DNA of 64,000 nucleotides from Typha latifolia (GCA_019914945.1 CM034104.1:8062501-8126500); one strand, 5' to 3'; positions 45,198 through 56,349 are shown, numbered from the stretch's first letter. The notes: generated by a model not told the origin, from the sequence alone. Numbers and translations are program-made.

Positions 45198-46073
45198 CTA
45201 TTTGACATTGTTTTTGGTATCACCTGTATTTAAACTCACAGTATTCTTCTTTTTCACAAAGGCTTTGTTTTTCTCAAGTTTTTCAGCATTCAACTTGTTT
45301 GGCTTCCGAAAGAATTTATTAAACTTTTTGACAAACATAGTCAACATCTCAACATCTAAATCACCTTCATCATCAGACTCTTCTAAATTTTGTTCAACTG
45401 TGGATAGAGCCATCCCTTTGGATTTCCTTGGTTTTGAAAGACTAGACTCAAATGTTTATAGATTTCCTACCAATTGTTCAACTTTCATAGAATCAATATC
45501 CTTACTTTCCTCAATAGCTGTAACTTTTGCCTGAAACCTTTCTGGAAGAGACCTAAGAATCTTACGGACAATTCTGTTTTTAGGAATTTTCTCTCCTAGG
45601 TTGAAACTAGAGTTGACTATATCACTCAATTTTGCATAGAACTCATCAAATGTCTCATTCTCCTCCATACGTAGAGTTTCAAAACTAGTAGTCAACCTCT
45701 GAAGTTTCAAAAGTTTTACAGCTATAGTTCCTTCATGAGTTGTTTCTAAGATCGTCTAGGCTTCTTTTGCTATCTCACAAGTAGAAATTCTTCTAAATTC
45801 TTCCGAGGAAACACAACTAAAAATTGTATTTATTGCTTTGCTATTCCAGCCAACTTTTTCATAATCTGTCTTATCACATGACTCAATCGGTTTCTCAATA
45901 AACTTATCATTCACCATGTACATTGGTGGACTCCAACCGTTCACAATGGCCATCCATACTCGCTCATCTATAGACTTCAAATAAGCTCTCATCCTAGCTT
46001 TCCAATATCCATAATTTGATCCATCTAGAATAGGAGGTCTAATAGATGATGGTCCATCTCTATGAAAATCCAT
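45198..46073 (-). pseudogene. S4 gag pseudogene
   Basis: The start ATG at 46073 (MDFHRDGPSSIRPPILDGSN) lies 36 bp after the PBS. The frame is interrupted by TAG at 45756-45758 (W in S5), by a stop near 45455, and then reaches the Lys-rich end at 45198. Otherwise it aligns along its length with 56350-57159. Confidence 0.85.
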
Positions 46074-46108
46074 GCCTATCTGATCTCTCTCAAAGGGTGA
46101 GAGAACCT

Positions 46109-46120
46109 GCTCTGATACCA
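46109..46120 (-). other. S4 primer binding site
   Basis: The minus strand reads TGGTATCAGAGC, a perfect initiator-Met tRNA complement, two bases from the LTR. Confidence 0.95.
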
Positions 46121-46122
46121 AT

Positions 46123-47070
46123 TGAAAAATCCCTAGACACAAGTATGTATCTAAATACTAGGCAATAATATCACTCGTTCGCTTAAGTAAAAGTCTGTAG
46201 AAATAATAAGAACGAAAGCAGAGATGAACACCAAGATTTTAACGTGGAAAAACCCAAACGAAAAAAAACCACGGATCCAAACTCGGATCAAAACCAATCA
46301 CTAGAATAGTAGCAGTTACAAGACTGACTCACAAAATAACCCGTCGATCCAAACGACTTTGTTCCTCTCAGTCTTGATCGCTAGAACCCACGATTCACTG
46401 CTTCTTGTGATTGAAGTCCAATCTCAATAGCTCTCGAGATTGATCTTTCGTCTAGATAGCCCTTAAGACGAAAGATTAAATTCTTGTAGATGGAGTGGAA
46501 TCTTGTTAGTTGAAGAACCAATGTAGCCTCAAAAAGTCTTCTTCAATAATGCTTCTTCAACCACCCTAGAGACAGGGTTTCACAATCCTTATATATGATC
46601 TCCAAGATAGAGCCAAATCCAAGTCTTATCCATACTCACAAATCCAAGTCTTATCCGTACTCACGAAAGTCCAATTTTATCAAACTTCGTTGGTGCGTTC
46701 GAACGTGGCCCGGGTGCGTTCGAATGGCATGACTTGAACTCAAGTACGTTCGAACGGGCCCAAGTGCGTTCGAACGCGACAACTTGAATTCTTCAGGTTG
46801 CGTTCGAACGCGTTTGTGAACGCAGCTCTCGGTCTGTGTGAACGCAGTACCCGCATTCGAACGCGTTTGTGAACGCGGCTCTCTGTCTGTGTGAACACAG
46901 TACCCGCGTTCGAACGCGTTTGTGAACGCGGTGTGAACTCGACGGCTTTTCTCCAATAATCTTGCAATTCTTCAAACCAGAGATATTCTAGACTTGTGTA
47001 AAGCTCATATACATGAAAAAATACACTTAGAATATTTTGTACACAATTGCCAACAAATAAAAACCTAACA
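46123..47070 (-). repeat. S4 5' LTR (948 bp), three array units
   Basis: Ends TGAAAAATCCC and CCTAACA on the plus strand. Array points lie at about 46812, 46865 and 46918, one unit fewer than the partner LTR at 41133-42107. Confidence 0.95.
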
Positions 47071-47075
47071 AAAAT

Positions 47076-47163
47076 AAATCGAGCCTTAGCCCAAAAGGGA
47101 AGATTGTATCAAGCTAAAAATCAGAATAGATCGAGCCTTGGCCTAAAAGGGGAGATCATATCA
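47076..47163 (+). repeat. G2 copy 2 3' LTR, last part
   Basis: AATCGAGCCTTAGCCC to GGGGAGATCATATCA, with the same terminal 60-bp duplication as the 5' LTR. Confidence 0.85.
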
Positions 47164-48487
47164 AGTGCCTGTATCAGGTTTGCAAAAATAGAGAACGTGA
47201 AATGCGCGTTCGAACGTCTGCATCAGGTTCACATCAATAGTGAACGCCTTTTGTGCGTTTGAACGCGATCGAGTGTATTCGAACATGATCCGCGGGAGTC
47301 CACTAGAATTAAGGTTAATAATTATTATTTTAGCATGTTGGCTAGCCTCTATTAAGGTTTGGATGGCAGCCAAAATCATTATGCTATTAGAATATTAGTT
47401 TCTTACCTCTCTATCTTCTCTCTACCCTAATCTTCCTCCTCTCTTTTCACCAACCTTCCACCTCTACCGTTGGCAAGTGTTTCTCCTAGCTACTAATCTC
47501 CTTTGTCTATCGAGTCCTCTCTCTTCTTTAGGATCTCAACCACTTCTTCCACTTCGTGTTTATCCCTTAAATAACATCACCCATTGATATGAATCGGATC
47601 AAATTGGATCACATCAAAAAGAGATTAGGTTCAATGGATCGAGTCTAATTATCTTATTTGTTTATTTGGTTTAGTTAAAGTCTTAGTATGTTAAAATTTT
47701 ATTTAATTAGCTAAATCTAGCTCTGTGCAGTTTTGGGAAAATATTAGTAGAATATTCTATACATATTCAAATAATATCAAACTAAGTGAATAAAGTTGAT
47801 AACCTCTAGATCTACAACTTTGGTATTCATGAATGCTTCATATTCAGAATCTATCTATGACAAAACTAAAGCTTAATCCGAGAGGTAATCGGAGAAGTTA
47901 AGGAATACTGGTTTAGTTGGTTTGTTAGGGTTTCATATTATTTTAGGACTTGTTGGCTAGCCTCTATAAATATGTAGATGGCAGCCAACTTCATTATGAA
48001 ATTAGATTATTAATTTCTTGCCTCCTATATTCTCTTTAGACTTCTCCCTCCTCCCTCTTCACCTTCCTTACACATCTACCATTGGTAAGGTTTCTCCTAA
48101 CTTCTAATCTCCCTCGACTATCGAGCTACCCCTCTTCTTTGGGATCTCGACCACTTTGTTCCCTTCGTCTATATCCCTAAATCACATCCACAATCCACAT
48201 TCATCTCCATATCCCTCCATAACCCTAACATCCACTCCACCCGTCACCACCACCATCGCCCATATTATTCTGTGTTTTTGTCCCTACTACAGTTCGAATC
48301 TACGAAGGGCATAAATACAAAAGTTGTAGATTAGGAAGTTATGGATCCAACCCAATTAGTTTTGTAATTTTACGACTACCGAAGAATATCTAATGAATAG
48401 TTTCCCACGGTTACGCGGACTACTTCATACAATAAATTTAGATCTTAAGGAATTATTCCGTAGCCGATCTTTTGGTTCCAGATCCTA
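47164..48487 (+). repeat. G1 3' LTR, second part, with an internal duplication
   Basis: It continues 34828 with CTGTATCAGG and includes GTTCGAAC palindromes (47206-47290). Two diverged copies of one LTR segment occur at about 47357-47579 and 47968-48194 (GATGGCAGCCAA, TTCTTGCCTC, TCTAATCTCC, GGATCTCGACCACTT). This makes the LTR about 1.4 kb instead of the 0.84 kb seen at 50619-51455. It ends ATCCTATCA at 48489 as the PBS array begins. Confidence 0.8.
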
Positions 48488-48605
48488 TCAATTTGGTATC
48501 AGAGCCTATCATTTGGAATCATAGCCTATCAATTGGTATCAGAGCTTATCAAAGTGGTATTAGAGCCTATCAATTGGTATTAGAGCCTATTAGTGGTATC
48601 AGAGC
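48484..48605 (+). repeat. Tandem array of six primer-binding-site units
   Basis: Units of ~20 bp (CTATCAATTGGTATCAGAGC type) carry TGGTATCAGAGC or 1-2 base variants at 48494, 48514, 48534, 48555, 48575 and 48594. Each unit is the last 6-7 bases of the G1 LTR plus the PBS. Confidence 0.9.
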
Positions 48606-48782
48606 AGGAAGTTATGGATTGATCCAACTTAGTTTCGTAATTTTCTAACTACAGGAGAATATTTAGTGAATATTTTTTCTCGTTGCATGGACTACTTTCT
48701 ACAATAAATTCAGATCATGAAGGGATCGTTCTATAACCTATCATTGGTATCAAAGCCTATCAATTTGGTATCATAGACCTAT
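48606..48782 (+). repeat. Second LTR tail with two more PBS-like units
   Basis: AGGAAGTTATGGATTGATCC to CGTTCTATAACCTATCA repeats the last ~130 bp of the G1 LTR. PBS-like 12-mers follow at 48745-48756 (TGGTATCAAAGC) and 48766-48777 (TGGTATCATAGA). Confidence 0.85.
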
Positions 48783-49290
48783 CACCTTCCTCCCACCTTT
48801 CGATCGAGGTGAGGAAGGAGAGGAGCAGTCGGGCTGGGTGCAGCCAGCCCAAGCGCCGAGTTAGGTTGCGTGCGGCCCAGCTCAAGCGCCGGGTCTGGCT
48901 AGGTGCGGACACACCTCACATTCTAGGCTGGGCCGGGTGTAGCCTAGCCCAGGGGGGCTCGCATGCCGGGTTAGGTGTGACCCAGCCCAGGCCCGAATGT
49001 CAGGTTGGGCTGGATGCAGCTTAGCGCAGGTGCCCGCGTTCCTGGCTGGGTGTGACCCAGCCCGAGCCCGTGTGTTGGGCTAGTCTAGTTGGGTGTGGCC
49101 TAGTCCAGGCCTACGTTCTAGGTCGGGCTAGGCTAGGTGTGGCCTAGCCCGAGGCCTGCGTGTTGGGCTGGGCTAGTTGCAACCCAACCCGGGCTCTGGA
49201 TTGTTGTTGGGCTGCATGCAGCTCAATCCATATTTGGGGTGGGTGGGGCTACATGCAGCCCCACCCATGTGTTTTCCTAGTTTATGGTAG
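48783..49290 (+). repeat. GC-rich degenerate tandem repeat
   Basis: Units of roughly 45-60 bp built on GGCTGGGTGTGACCCAGCCC with inverted halves (GGGCTGGGTG ... CAGCCCA). They span about 48825-49275. A fragment matches 33841-33945. Open frames across it follow from the GC content. Confidence 0.8.
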
Positions 49291-50618
49291 GCTTTGGGCC
49301 AATTCTAGGTGGGTTTGTTTTGGCTTTGGGCCAATTCTTGGGCGGTTTCTTTTGGCTTTGTGCCAGCTAACTAGAGTGTTTACTCACTGATTATCTCTTT
49401 AAATTATTAAGTCATTATTTAATTATTTTTAATGCCGGTAAACGTGAGCCTTAATTAATTAATATTTTTAGCCAATGGTAGGTTTCGCTATATTAATTGT
49501 TTTATAAATAAATCTTAATGAGCTAGACCATGGCTTGAGAGTGTCGTTACAGGTAACAAATATCAGGAACTAGCTCCGATTGGATATGAATTTTGCTGAT
49601 TAAAATTTTGGGCTAATTCAATTTTATCAAAAGAGTCGGTGGTCCGGGTGTATCTATATTAATTGCTCCTATCAAAGAATTAATATAGATAAATGTAGGA
49701 AAATGACAATAAGCGAGTTGCATTCTTTTGACGAAGCTTATTAATTAAATATTATCTATGCGATCTTCCGTAAGTTGATAATAGTGATTTGGGCGATAAT
49801 TTGAGAAGAATATTTTTATCATATTGAATAACACGTCAGGCCTAGGTACAGCTCTGCCGACTCTACCTAATTAATGAAGGTAGGAATTACAAGATGGACC
49901 TGCCCAAGCCTGTAGTGCACGAAAATAAGATTATTTAACTAATTAGTGATAGGAATACTGTTCTCATAATCTTTATTTATTACTTTCTTTATTGAAGTGG
50001 GCTCCATACCCTACAAGGATGATCCCGTGGCGTAGTGGCAGCTAGTATCGGGAAAGTAGTTCATGCAAGTAAAACTTCTATAATCTAGGAGTAGTGTAGA
50101 GAATAAAATATTGTACCATATGAAATCATCACATCCATATCATGCATGTGCATACATTTTCCTTACCGTTATTATTGCACGTCATGCATGATAATTACAT
50201 TTTGCGATTCAGTAAGATTTTACATATTATGATGCCTTCGCATACTTATTGGGCATGATCATGTGTTTAGCATCAAAACATGACAATGATGGGTGCCACA
50301 TTATTTTTGCTGTGTTGTAAAATATTATGCCACTTGCACACGTGCACGACCATAAACGGGGTGACTGCTACATCTAGATAGTATTCGACACCTCCCCAAC
50401 TAGGGTTAGGGGCGGGAGATATTCTTATACTTATATATATTACGGCCCACGCTTGAGGTCTTAATTTGTTGATCCAAGACAATTAGGCAACCGTTTCGCC
50501 AAGCGATGGGTGATTTATTGTCAATCGACGAGAGTCATACCCTTTAGGATATTTGAGATAGAGAGAGAGAGAATGGTAGGATGACGTAGACCTAATGGTA
50601 CCTGATGGCATATGGTGA
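49291..50618. other. Unassigned AT-rich sequence, possibly LTR of another retroelement
   Basis: There is no open frame with a known motif. Short blocks (TTTACTCACTGA, TACCCTTTAGGATATTTGAG, CATGCATGATAATTACAT) recall the reverse complement of T-family blocks, so a distant plus-strand relative is possible. A weak (GA)n lies at 50554-50572. Confidence 0.4.
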
Positions 50619-51455
50619 GGTGATACATTTAGTTAGGATATTTTCTTACTACATTAGTTATTTATTTTTGTTAAAATAAAATTATTGTAGGTCTCATTCA
50701 AACACATGAGGGGTCGCGTTTGAACACCCTTGCTAACATCTGCATCAGGTTTGCAAATACAGAGGATGGGAAAAGTGTGTTCGAATGCGGTCGAGCGCGT
50801 TCGAACGACTACATTACGTTCGCACATACAGAGTATGCCTTTTGTGCGTACGAAAGCGATCGGGCGCGTTCGAATGCAATCGGCGGAAATCCTCTAGAAT
50901 TAGGGTTACTTATTGTTATTAGGACTTGTTGGCTTAGTAGTAGCCAAATTCATTATGCTATTGGAATATCGGATTCTTGCCTCTCTATCTTCTATCTACC
51001 CTAATCTCCCACCTCCCTCTTCACCATTCTTCCACCTCTATCGTTGGCAAGGTCTCTCCTAACTTCTAATCTCCCTCGTCTGTCGATTCCTCCCTCTTCT
51101 TTGGGAACTCGACCACTTCTTTTCCTTCGTCTATATCCCTTAACCATATCCACCATCCACATTCATCTCCATAATCATGTATAACCCTAACATCCACTCC
51201 ACCCATCACCATCACCATCACCCGTATTATTTCATATTTTCGTCCCAGTTGAAGTTTGTATCTGCAAAGGGAATAAATATAAAATTTGTAGATCAAGGAG
51301 TTAGGGATCTAATATACTTAGTTTCGTAATTTTATGGCTGTAGGAGAATATTTGAATAATATTTTCCCATATTTGCGCGGACTGATTCCTATAATAAATC
51401 CAGATCTTGAAGGAATCGTTTCGTAGTCTATCTTTTGGTACAAGAACCCATCAAT
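50619..51455 (+). repeat. G1 LTR (5' type), 837 bp
   Basis: TGATACATTTAGTTAGG to GAACCCATCA, followed by a PBS. CpG-rich palindromic region at 50695-50885. This is the most complete G1 LTR in the window. Confidence 0.85.
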
Positions 51456-51458
51456 TTG

Positions 51459-51470
51459 GTATCAGAGCGA
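51459..51470 (+). other. G1 primer binding site
   Basis: TGGTATCAGAGC, a perfect initiator-Met complement, three bases after the LTR end. Confidence 0.95.
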
Positions 51471-51494
51471 GGCGAACTCAGATCTCCATTAATA

Positions 51495-51671
51495 GTTGAA
51501 ACGAGAAAGATGACATGAATAAGGAAACCAATGGAGAGCACACCGACAAGGGAAGACTCAACCCATGATAACCCTAACAGTGAGATCGATTCCTTTAAAG
51601 CGACCACGGCAGGATCGGGTCAACCAACATCCATGGGTGAGAACATTGGCTTAGCGGATGAACTTAGGGGC
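51495..51671 (+). pseudogene. G1 gag N-terminal fragment
   Basis: It matches 1818-2000: MESTPTREDSTHDNPNSEID, SGQPTSMGENIGLADELRGI. The family ATG is changed to ATA. It breaks at GGGGCAT, where T5 begins. Confidence 0.75.
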
Positions 51672-53214
51672 ATCATCATACTCATATCCAAGATCAGCCG
51701 AATTCTATGCATGATAAAAATATGCTCGACTATAATCATCTCTAAATAAAGTCATATAATCATATTGGAGGCCAAAATATATATGTACATAATATATAAT
51801 ATAACCTAATTTGAGAAAGGCGTCTAGGGGATAAAGCTACTCACACTGATCAGAAGACGCAAACCATGTATCCCTTACATCCGCCAATCAACCAAGTGAC
51901 ACTCATCTCTAGCAAGGTCCACGGGGTCTGAAAATATTTAAGTAGCATGAAGTTAGTCGTTCATCTAATTAAAATCCGTTCATGTAATATATGATGATTT
52001 AGAAAGTTTTAGAATTTCTACTTATCTTTATAACTAGCTAGATTTTTTAATTTCAGATAAAAATAAAAATAAAAATATAGATGAAAACCTAACTATAATT
52101 ATATCTTGATTAATTAGAGATTACTTTATAAAATAATAAATAAATACATAAGCCTAGTATTTTATTTGTTACAAAAATAACAATATATAATAAATTAATA
52201 GAATTACTTAAAATGTATATCATAAGAATATTAGAATATAAATCTAATAATTATAATTTACAAATCTATCTATTAATCTAATATACATATAAGTAAGTAA
52301 ATAAATAAATAAATATAAGTATTACCTATATTTATGTGTAATAGTTTATAACCTAATTAATCATTAATTAATTATAATTAATAATAATCATATTGATGAA
52401 TATATATTATTATTAAAATAAATAATGTCTAAATCTACTTGCATTAATTAAGACAGAAATACCTAAATAAATAAATAATAAAATTAAAAAGAATAAGGGA
52501 TTACTAGTACTAGTGTTGGGCTTGGCCCAGCACTGGCATGCTACAGTGCTCGGCCGAGCCCAGCATTGTTGCAGAAAAACAAGAAGAGAAGAAGCACCTA
52601 AGGAAGAAGAAGAAGAAAGGAAGAAGAAAGAAGAAGGAAGAAGAAAAAGAAGAAGAAGAGAAGAGAAGAAAGGAAGGAAGAGGAGGAAGGTGCGGACCCG
52701 GGCAGGCGGGGAGGGCACCGACCGCTGGCTAGACCGCTGCTGGCTAGCCAGCGGCCGGCCTCTCGCCGGCGACTCGGCTCCAACTTGCCCGAGCTCAGGG
52801 CAAGAAAGAGAGAGGGAGAGAGAGAGAGGAAGAAAGGAAAGTGGGGGGAAATAAGGGATCTCACCGACGGTGGTGGCTTCAGGGGAGGTGGCGGCGAGTC
52901 GACATTGGCAACGAGGAGAGGAAGTAGTGCAAAAGAGAGTGGAGAGAGAGTAGAGTGAGAGAGAGAGACCGAGAGAGAGAGAGATTTAAAGAGAGAGGGA
53001 TGGCGGTGGATGAGGGGTAGCGGTAGCGCCGGGGCCTGCCGCGGCCAGCTAGCCGCAGCCGTGGCTGTGGCAGCGGTAGTGTGCGCATGGCGCCCCACTA
53101 TGCAAGCTGCATGAGCAACTTGCGTGGGCACGAGGCCGGCCACAGTGTGGCTTGCCACGTCGTGCCCAAAATTAATTAATTAATTAATTAATTTTTTAAG
53201 GTTAGGTTGTTACA
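51672..53214 (-). repeat. T5: T-family 3' LTR, truncated, with flanking polypurine tract
   Basis: It starts inside the LTR (CATACTCATATCCAAGATC, as 19730 of T3). It then follows T3 through the AT-rich part, GGGCTTGGCCCAGCAC, the GA-rich block, the GGGCACGAGGCCGGCC inverted repeat and AGGTTGTTACA. On the minus strand the purine stretch AAGGGGGAAAGGAAAA (53215-53230) lies just upstream of TGTAAC. This orients the family and marks T5 as a 3' LTR. Confidence 0.8.
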
Positions 53215-55118
53215 TTTTCCTTTCCCCCTTATAAAAATTTTGACCCCGAAATTTAAACCACACTGGTATTGTAAGAAAATCCACATATCTAGTTCCAGTA
53301 CCTTCTAATCAAATCGACAACTACATAATCTTACTTTTTCAAATCTATAACTTATACCACCACAAGTAACTCCCTTACAAAATTAAAGTTTCTAGATCTA
53401 GGTCAGTCAGATAATCCTACCATGTCTATACACATCAATAATACCACTGGTCTACAAGAAAGAGTATATTCATTCTATTAATTGAATCATATTCTACTCC
53501 AAAATACCTCAATCTATCCCAATTTATCACTTTTCCTACTAACTACAGTAATACACATCGTAATGCCATAATCACCTATGATAATATGATACAACCTATT
53601 TAAGTAAATAATCTCCAATCTACTAAATATATACTCCGATCCCAAACATACTCAATGGATTATCCCTCAATACTATCACTAATACTAATTAGAACGATAA
53701 ATACAAGTTATTTCAAGAATATCCGAAAGACTTAACTCATACTTCTCTTTCTAATAAATAATGACACTAATCTAAACATACTTAGCATCATCCGATATCC
53801 TCATAAAATTTAAACAATAGCACAAAGTCTCTTATTTAAAGTGCACTGCTCATATGCTTAAACCATTATACAAATTACTAGATAAATTAATATAAGAGAT
53901 CACACCTATCCATATAAGACTATAATATCAACATGTATTCATAATACATTCTTTAGAATAACATGCAGTGCATCAACTCCAACCTATCAATGTAAATCCT
54001 AATGCAACCTCAAACGAATTTATACATTCTTCTGATTCTCTACATTATCTTCCTTCTTAATATGCAATATCTGAAAGGTTCAAATTCAAACTATTTCAAG
54101 AAATATACATAATAAACTTTATAATGTTCTTTCTATCAATCACTTCTATATCCAAACTATTCATTCCTCGATTCACATAATTCCAGTTTGATCATTATCT
54201 ATTTAATTATCACTTCATAATATCGATATTCAGATCCAAAGACTATCCACGGAGTTCTATTAAGTAATCCAATAATCTCTTCAATATCTCGACATATATA
54301 ATATTCAGTTCATAATATTAATCCATTGCCACACAAATATTTACTAATCCATCATACTTGATCTTTAATAATAAATAAACACATCTTAGACAAATTCACA
54401 AAATCATTATACATGAACTAAAGCTACTAAGATTAATCTCCCGAATTAATAAACTAACTGACACAAACTGATTTATATAGATTAGAAGACATACAAAAAT
54501 AAAGATAACAACCTTCTCGCAACCTTAACTTTGCAATTCATTAAAAGATCAAATTTCCACAAACTATAATTAAACTAATCATGAAATCATTATCTCCCAA
54601 TCATGTATCTTTATCTTAAGACTTAAATGTAAACGTATAGGTCTTTACAATCATTAAATCAATCTCATCATTCAAAAAGGCTCGCTCAATAACCTCCCGT
54701 AATAATCAAACATATAAGTCAATGGTTAAACAAATGCTAATATAATCACTTTTCTATACATTATTATCTGTTTATCATCTAGTAGTATAATAAACATCCA
54801 TTGATAAATTGTATATGAAATATCATAGTTTTCTATATTCCTTTCATTGTCGTCCTATGAAACAATTAGTTCAACTTCCAAATCATCTATCAGTCATAAT
54901 AAATAATCATATCTATAGGCTCTATGAATAACTCTATCAAGTTATCTCTCCAATTAGTATCATCGAAATAACTAACATGTCAAAACACATAATATCTCAA
55001 TTTAACATCTATACCAACATATCTCATTCCTCATTAAATCACTTAAACCTCATATTTCTTCAATAGTCCCAACTTGATATTTTATCACATCTTCTATAAT
55101 TCTATATAAAGTCCACCA
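53215..55118 (-). other. Non-coding internal region of the T5 element
   Basis: The minus strand next to the LTR reads AATTTCGGGGTCAAAATTTT and then the purine tract, resembling the 3' end of Del/Tekay-type gypsy elements just after the coding region. Beyond that the 1.9 kb is AT-rich with frequent stops in all frames and no RT, integrase or chromodomain motif. It is either a non-autonomous internal region or a very old decayed one. S5 interrupts it at 55119. Confidence 0.55.
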
Positions 55119-55261
55119 TGTTAGGTTTTTAATTGTTGGCAATTGTGTTCAAAATATTCTAAGTGTATTTTTACATGTATATGAGCTTTACTCAAGTCTA
55201 GAATATCTCTGGTGTGAAAAATTGCAAGATCATTGGAGAAAAGCCGTCGCGTTCACACCGC

Positions 55262-55652
55262 GTTCACAAACGCGTTCGAATGCGAAATCTGCGTTCACAC
55301 AGACCGAGAGCCGCGTTCACAAACACGTTCGAACGCGGGCACTGCGTTCACATAGACCGAGAGCCGCGTTCACAAACGCGTTCGAACGCGGGCACTGCGT
55401 TCACACAAACAGAGAGCCACGTTCACAAACGCGTTCGAACGCGAGCACTGCATTCACACAGACCGAGAACCGCGTTCACAAATGCGTTTGAACGCGGGCA
55501 GTTCACACAGACCGAGAGCCGCGTTCACAAACGCGTTCAAATGCTGGCACTGCGTTCACACTGACCGAGAGCCGCGTTCATAAACGCGTTCGAACGCGGG
55601 CACTGCGTTCACACAGACCGAGAGCAGCGTTCACAAACACGTTCGAATGCAA
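55262..55652 (+). repeat. 53-bp tandem array, eight units (S5 5' LTR)
   Basis: The GTTCACAAA point recurs at 55262, 55315, 55368, 55421, 55474, 55523, 55576 and 55629: steps of 53 except one of 49. Each unit is GCGTTCACAAACGCGTTCGA, a palindrome end, a short spacer, TGCGTTCACACAGACCGAGA and GCC. Confidence 0.95.
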
Positions 55653-55831
55653 CCTGAAGAATTCAAGCTGTTGCGTTCGAACGCACTTGGGCCCGTTCGA
55701 ACGCACCTGAGATCAAGTCAGGCCGTTCGAATGCACACGGGCCGCGTTCGAACGCACCTATGAAGTTTGCAATTTATTGGATTTTCGTGAGTACGAATAT
55801 AACTGGGATTTGGCTCTATCTTGGAGATAAT

Positions 55832-55841
55832 ATATAAGGAT
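55832..55841 (+). promoter_or_regulatory. Candidate LTR TATA box
   Basis: ATATATAAGG lies after the CpG-rich array. It is conserved in the other S LTRs (1303-1312 and, on the minus strand, near 8490, 11945, 41570 and 46590). This is inferred from position and sequence only. Confidence 0.5.
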
Positions 55842-56302
55842 AGTGTTGCCCTAACTTGGGGGTTGAATAAGATCATTCAAGGAGACTTTTTGGAGGCTAC
55901 ATTGGTTCTTCAACTCACAAGGCTCTTCTCATCTACAAATCTTAATCTTTCGTCTTAAGGGATATTGAGACGAAAGATCAATCTCGAGGGTTACTGAGAT
56001 TGGACTTCAATCACGAGAAGTAGTGAATCGTGGGTTCTAGCGAGCAAGACTGAGAGGAACAAAGTCGTTTGGATCGACGGGTTATTTTGTGAGTCAGTCT
56101 TGTAACTGCTACTATTCTAGTGATTGGTTTTGATCCGAGTTTGGATCAGTGGTTTTTTCTCGTTTGGGTTTTTCCACGTTACAATCTTGGCGTACATCTC
56201 TGCTTTCGTTTTTAATATTTCGTCTAATGTTTACTTAAAGCAAACGAAAAATATCTTTGCCTAGTGTTTAGATACATACGTGTCTCTAGGGGTTATTTCA
56301 AT

Positions 56303-56314
56303 TGGTATCAGAGC
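56303..56314 (+). other. S5 primer binding site
   Basis: TGGTATCAGAGC, a perfect initiator-Met tRNA complement, two bases after the LTR end. Confidence 0.95.
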
Positions 56315-56349
56315 GGGTTCTCTCACTCTTTGAGAGAGATCAGATAGGC

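Larger units (their letters stand above)
41133..47070 (-). mobile_element. S4: Sirevirus-like deletion derivative with intact termini
   Basis: Both LTRs, the PBS and the polypurine tract are present, and AAAAT lies at 41128-41132 and 47071-47075. Coding order on the minus strand is gag, knuckle 1, acidic linker, knuckle 2, protease, then a deletion straight to the C-terminal tail of RNase H. Integrase and RT are gone, and so is nearly all of ORF2. At 5.9 kb it is a clear non-autonomous form. The preserved ends and duplication show it arrived by normal integration. Confidence 0.95.
34829..47163 (+). mobile_element. G2 copy 2: chromovirus-like gypsy nested in the G1 3' LTR
   Basis: The 5' LTR is 34829-35764 and the 3' LTR is 40277-41132 plus 47076-47163. 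The flanks AATGT (34824-34828) and AGTGC (47164-47168) are a plausible decayed target duplication, because removing G2 rejoins the G1 LTR as seen at 50725-50745. Internal coding runs gag, protease, RT, RNase H, then a deletion into the chromodomain end. It contains the collapsed element at 39110-40088 and all of S4. Confidence 0.85.
55119..56300 (+). repeat. S5 5' LTR (1182 bp)
   Basis: It runs TGTTAGGTTTTTAATTG to GGGGTTATTTCA. The CpG-rich array lies at 55262-55652. Downstream, GCGTTCGAACGC-type palindromes at about 55673-55755 precede AT-rich sequence with ATATATAAGG (55832-55841), a possible TATA box. Confidence 0.95.

Noticed and set aside
48494..48777. tRNA gene fragments
   Set aside because: Only the 12-base PBS complement is repeated; no other tRNA arm is present, and each unit is tied to the G1 LTR end.
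55262..55652. CRISPR-like repeat array
   Set aside because: The whole 53-bp unit repeats with no unique spacers, it lies in an LTR, and the genome is eukaryotic.
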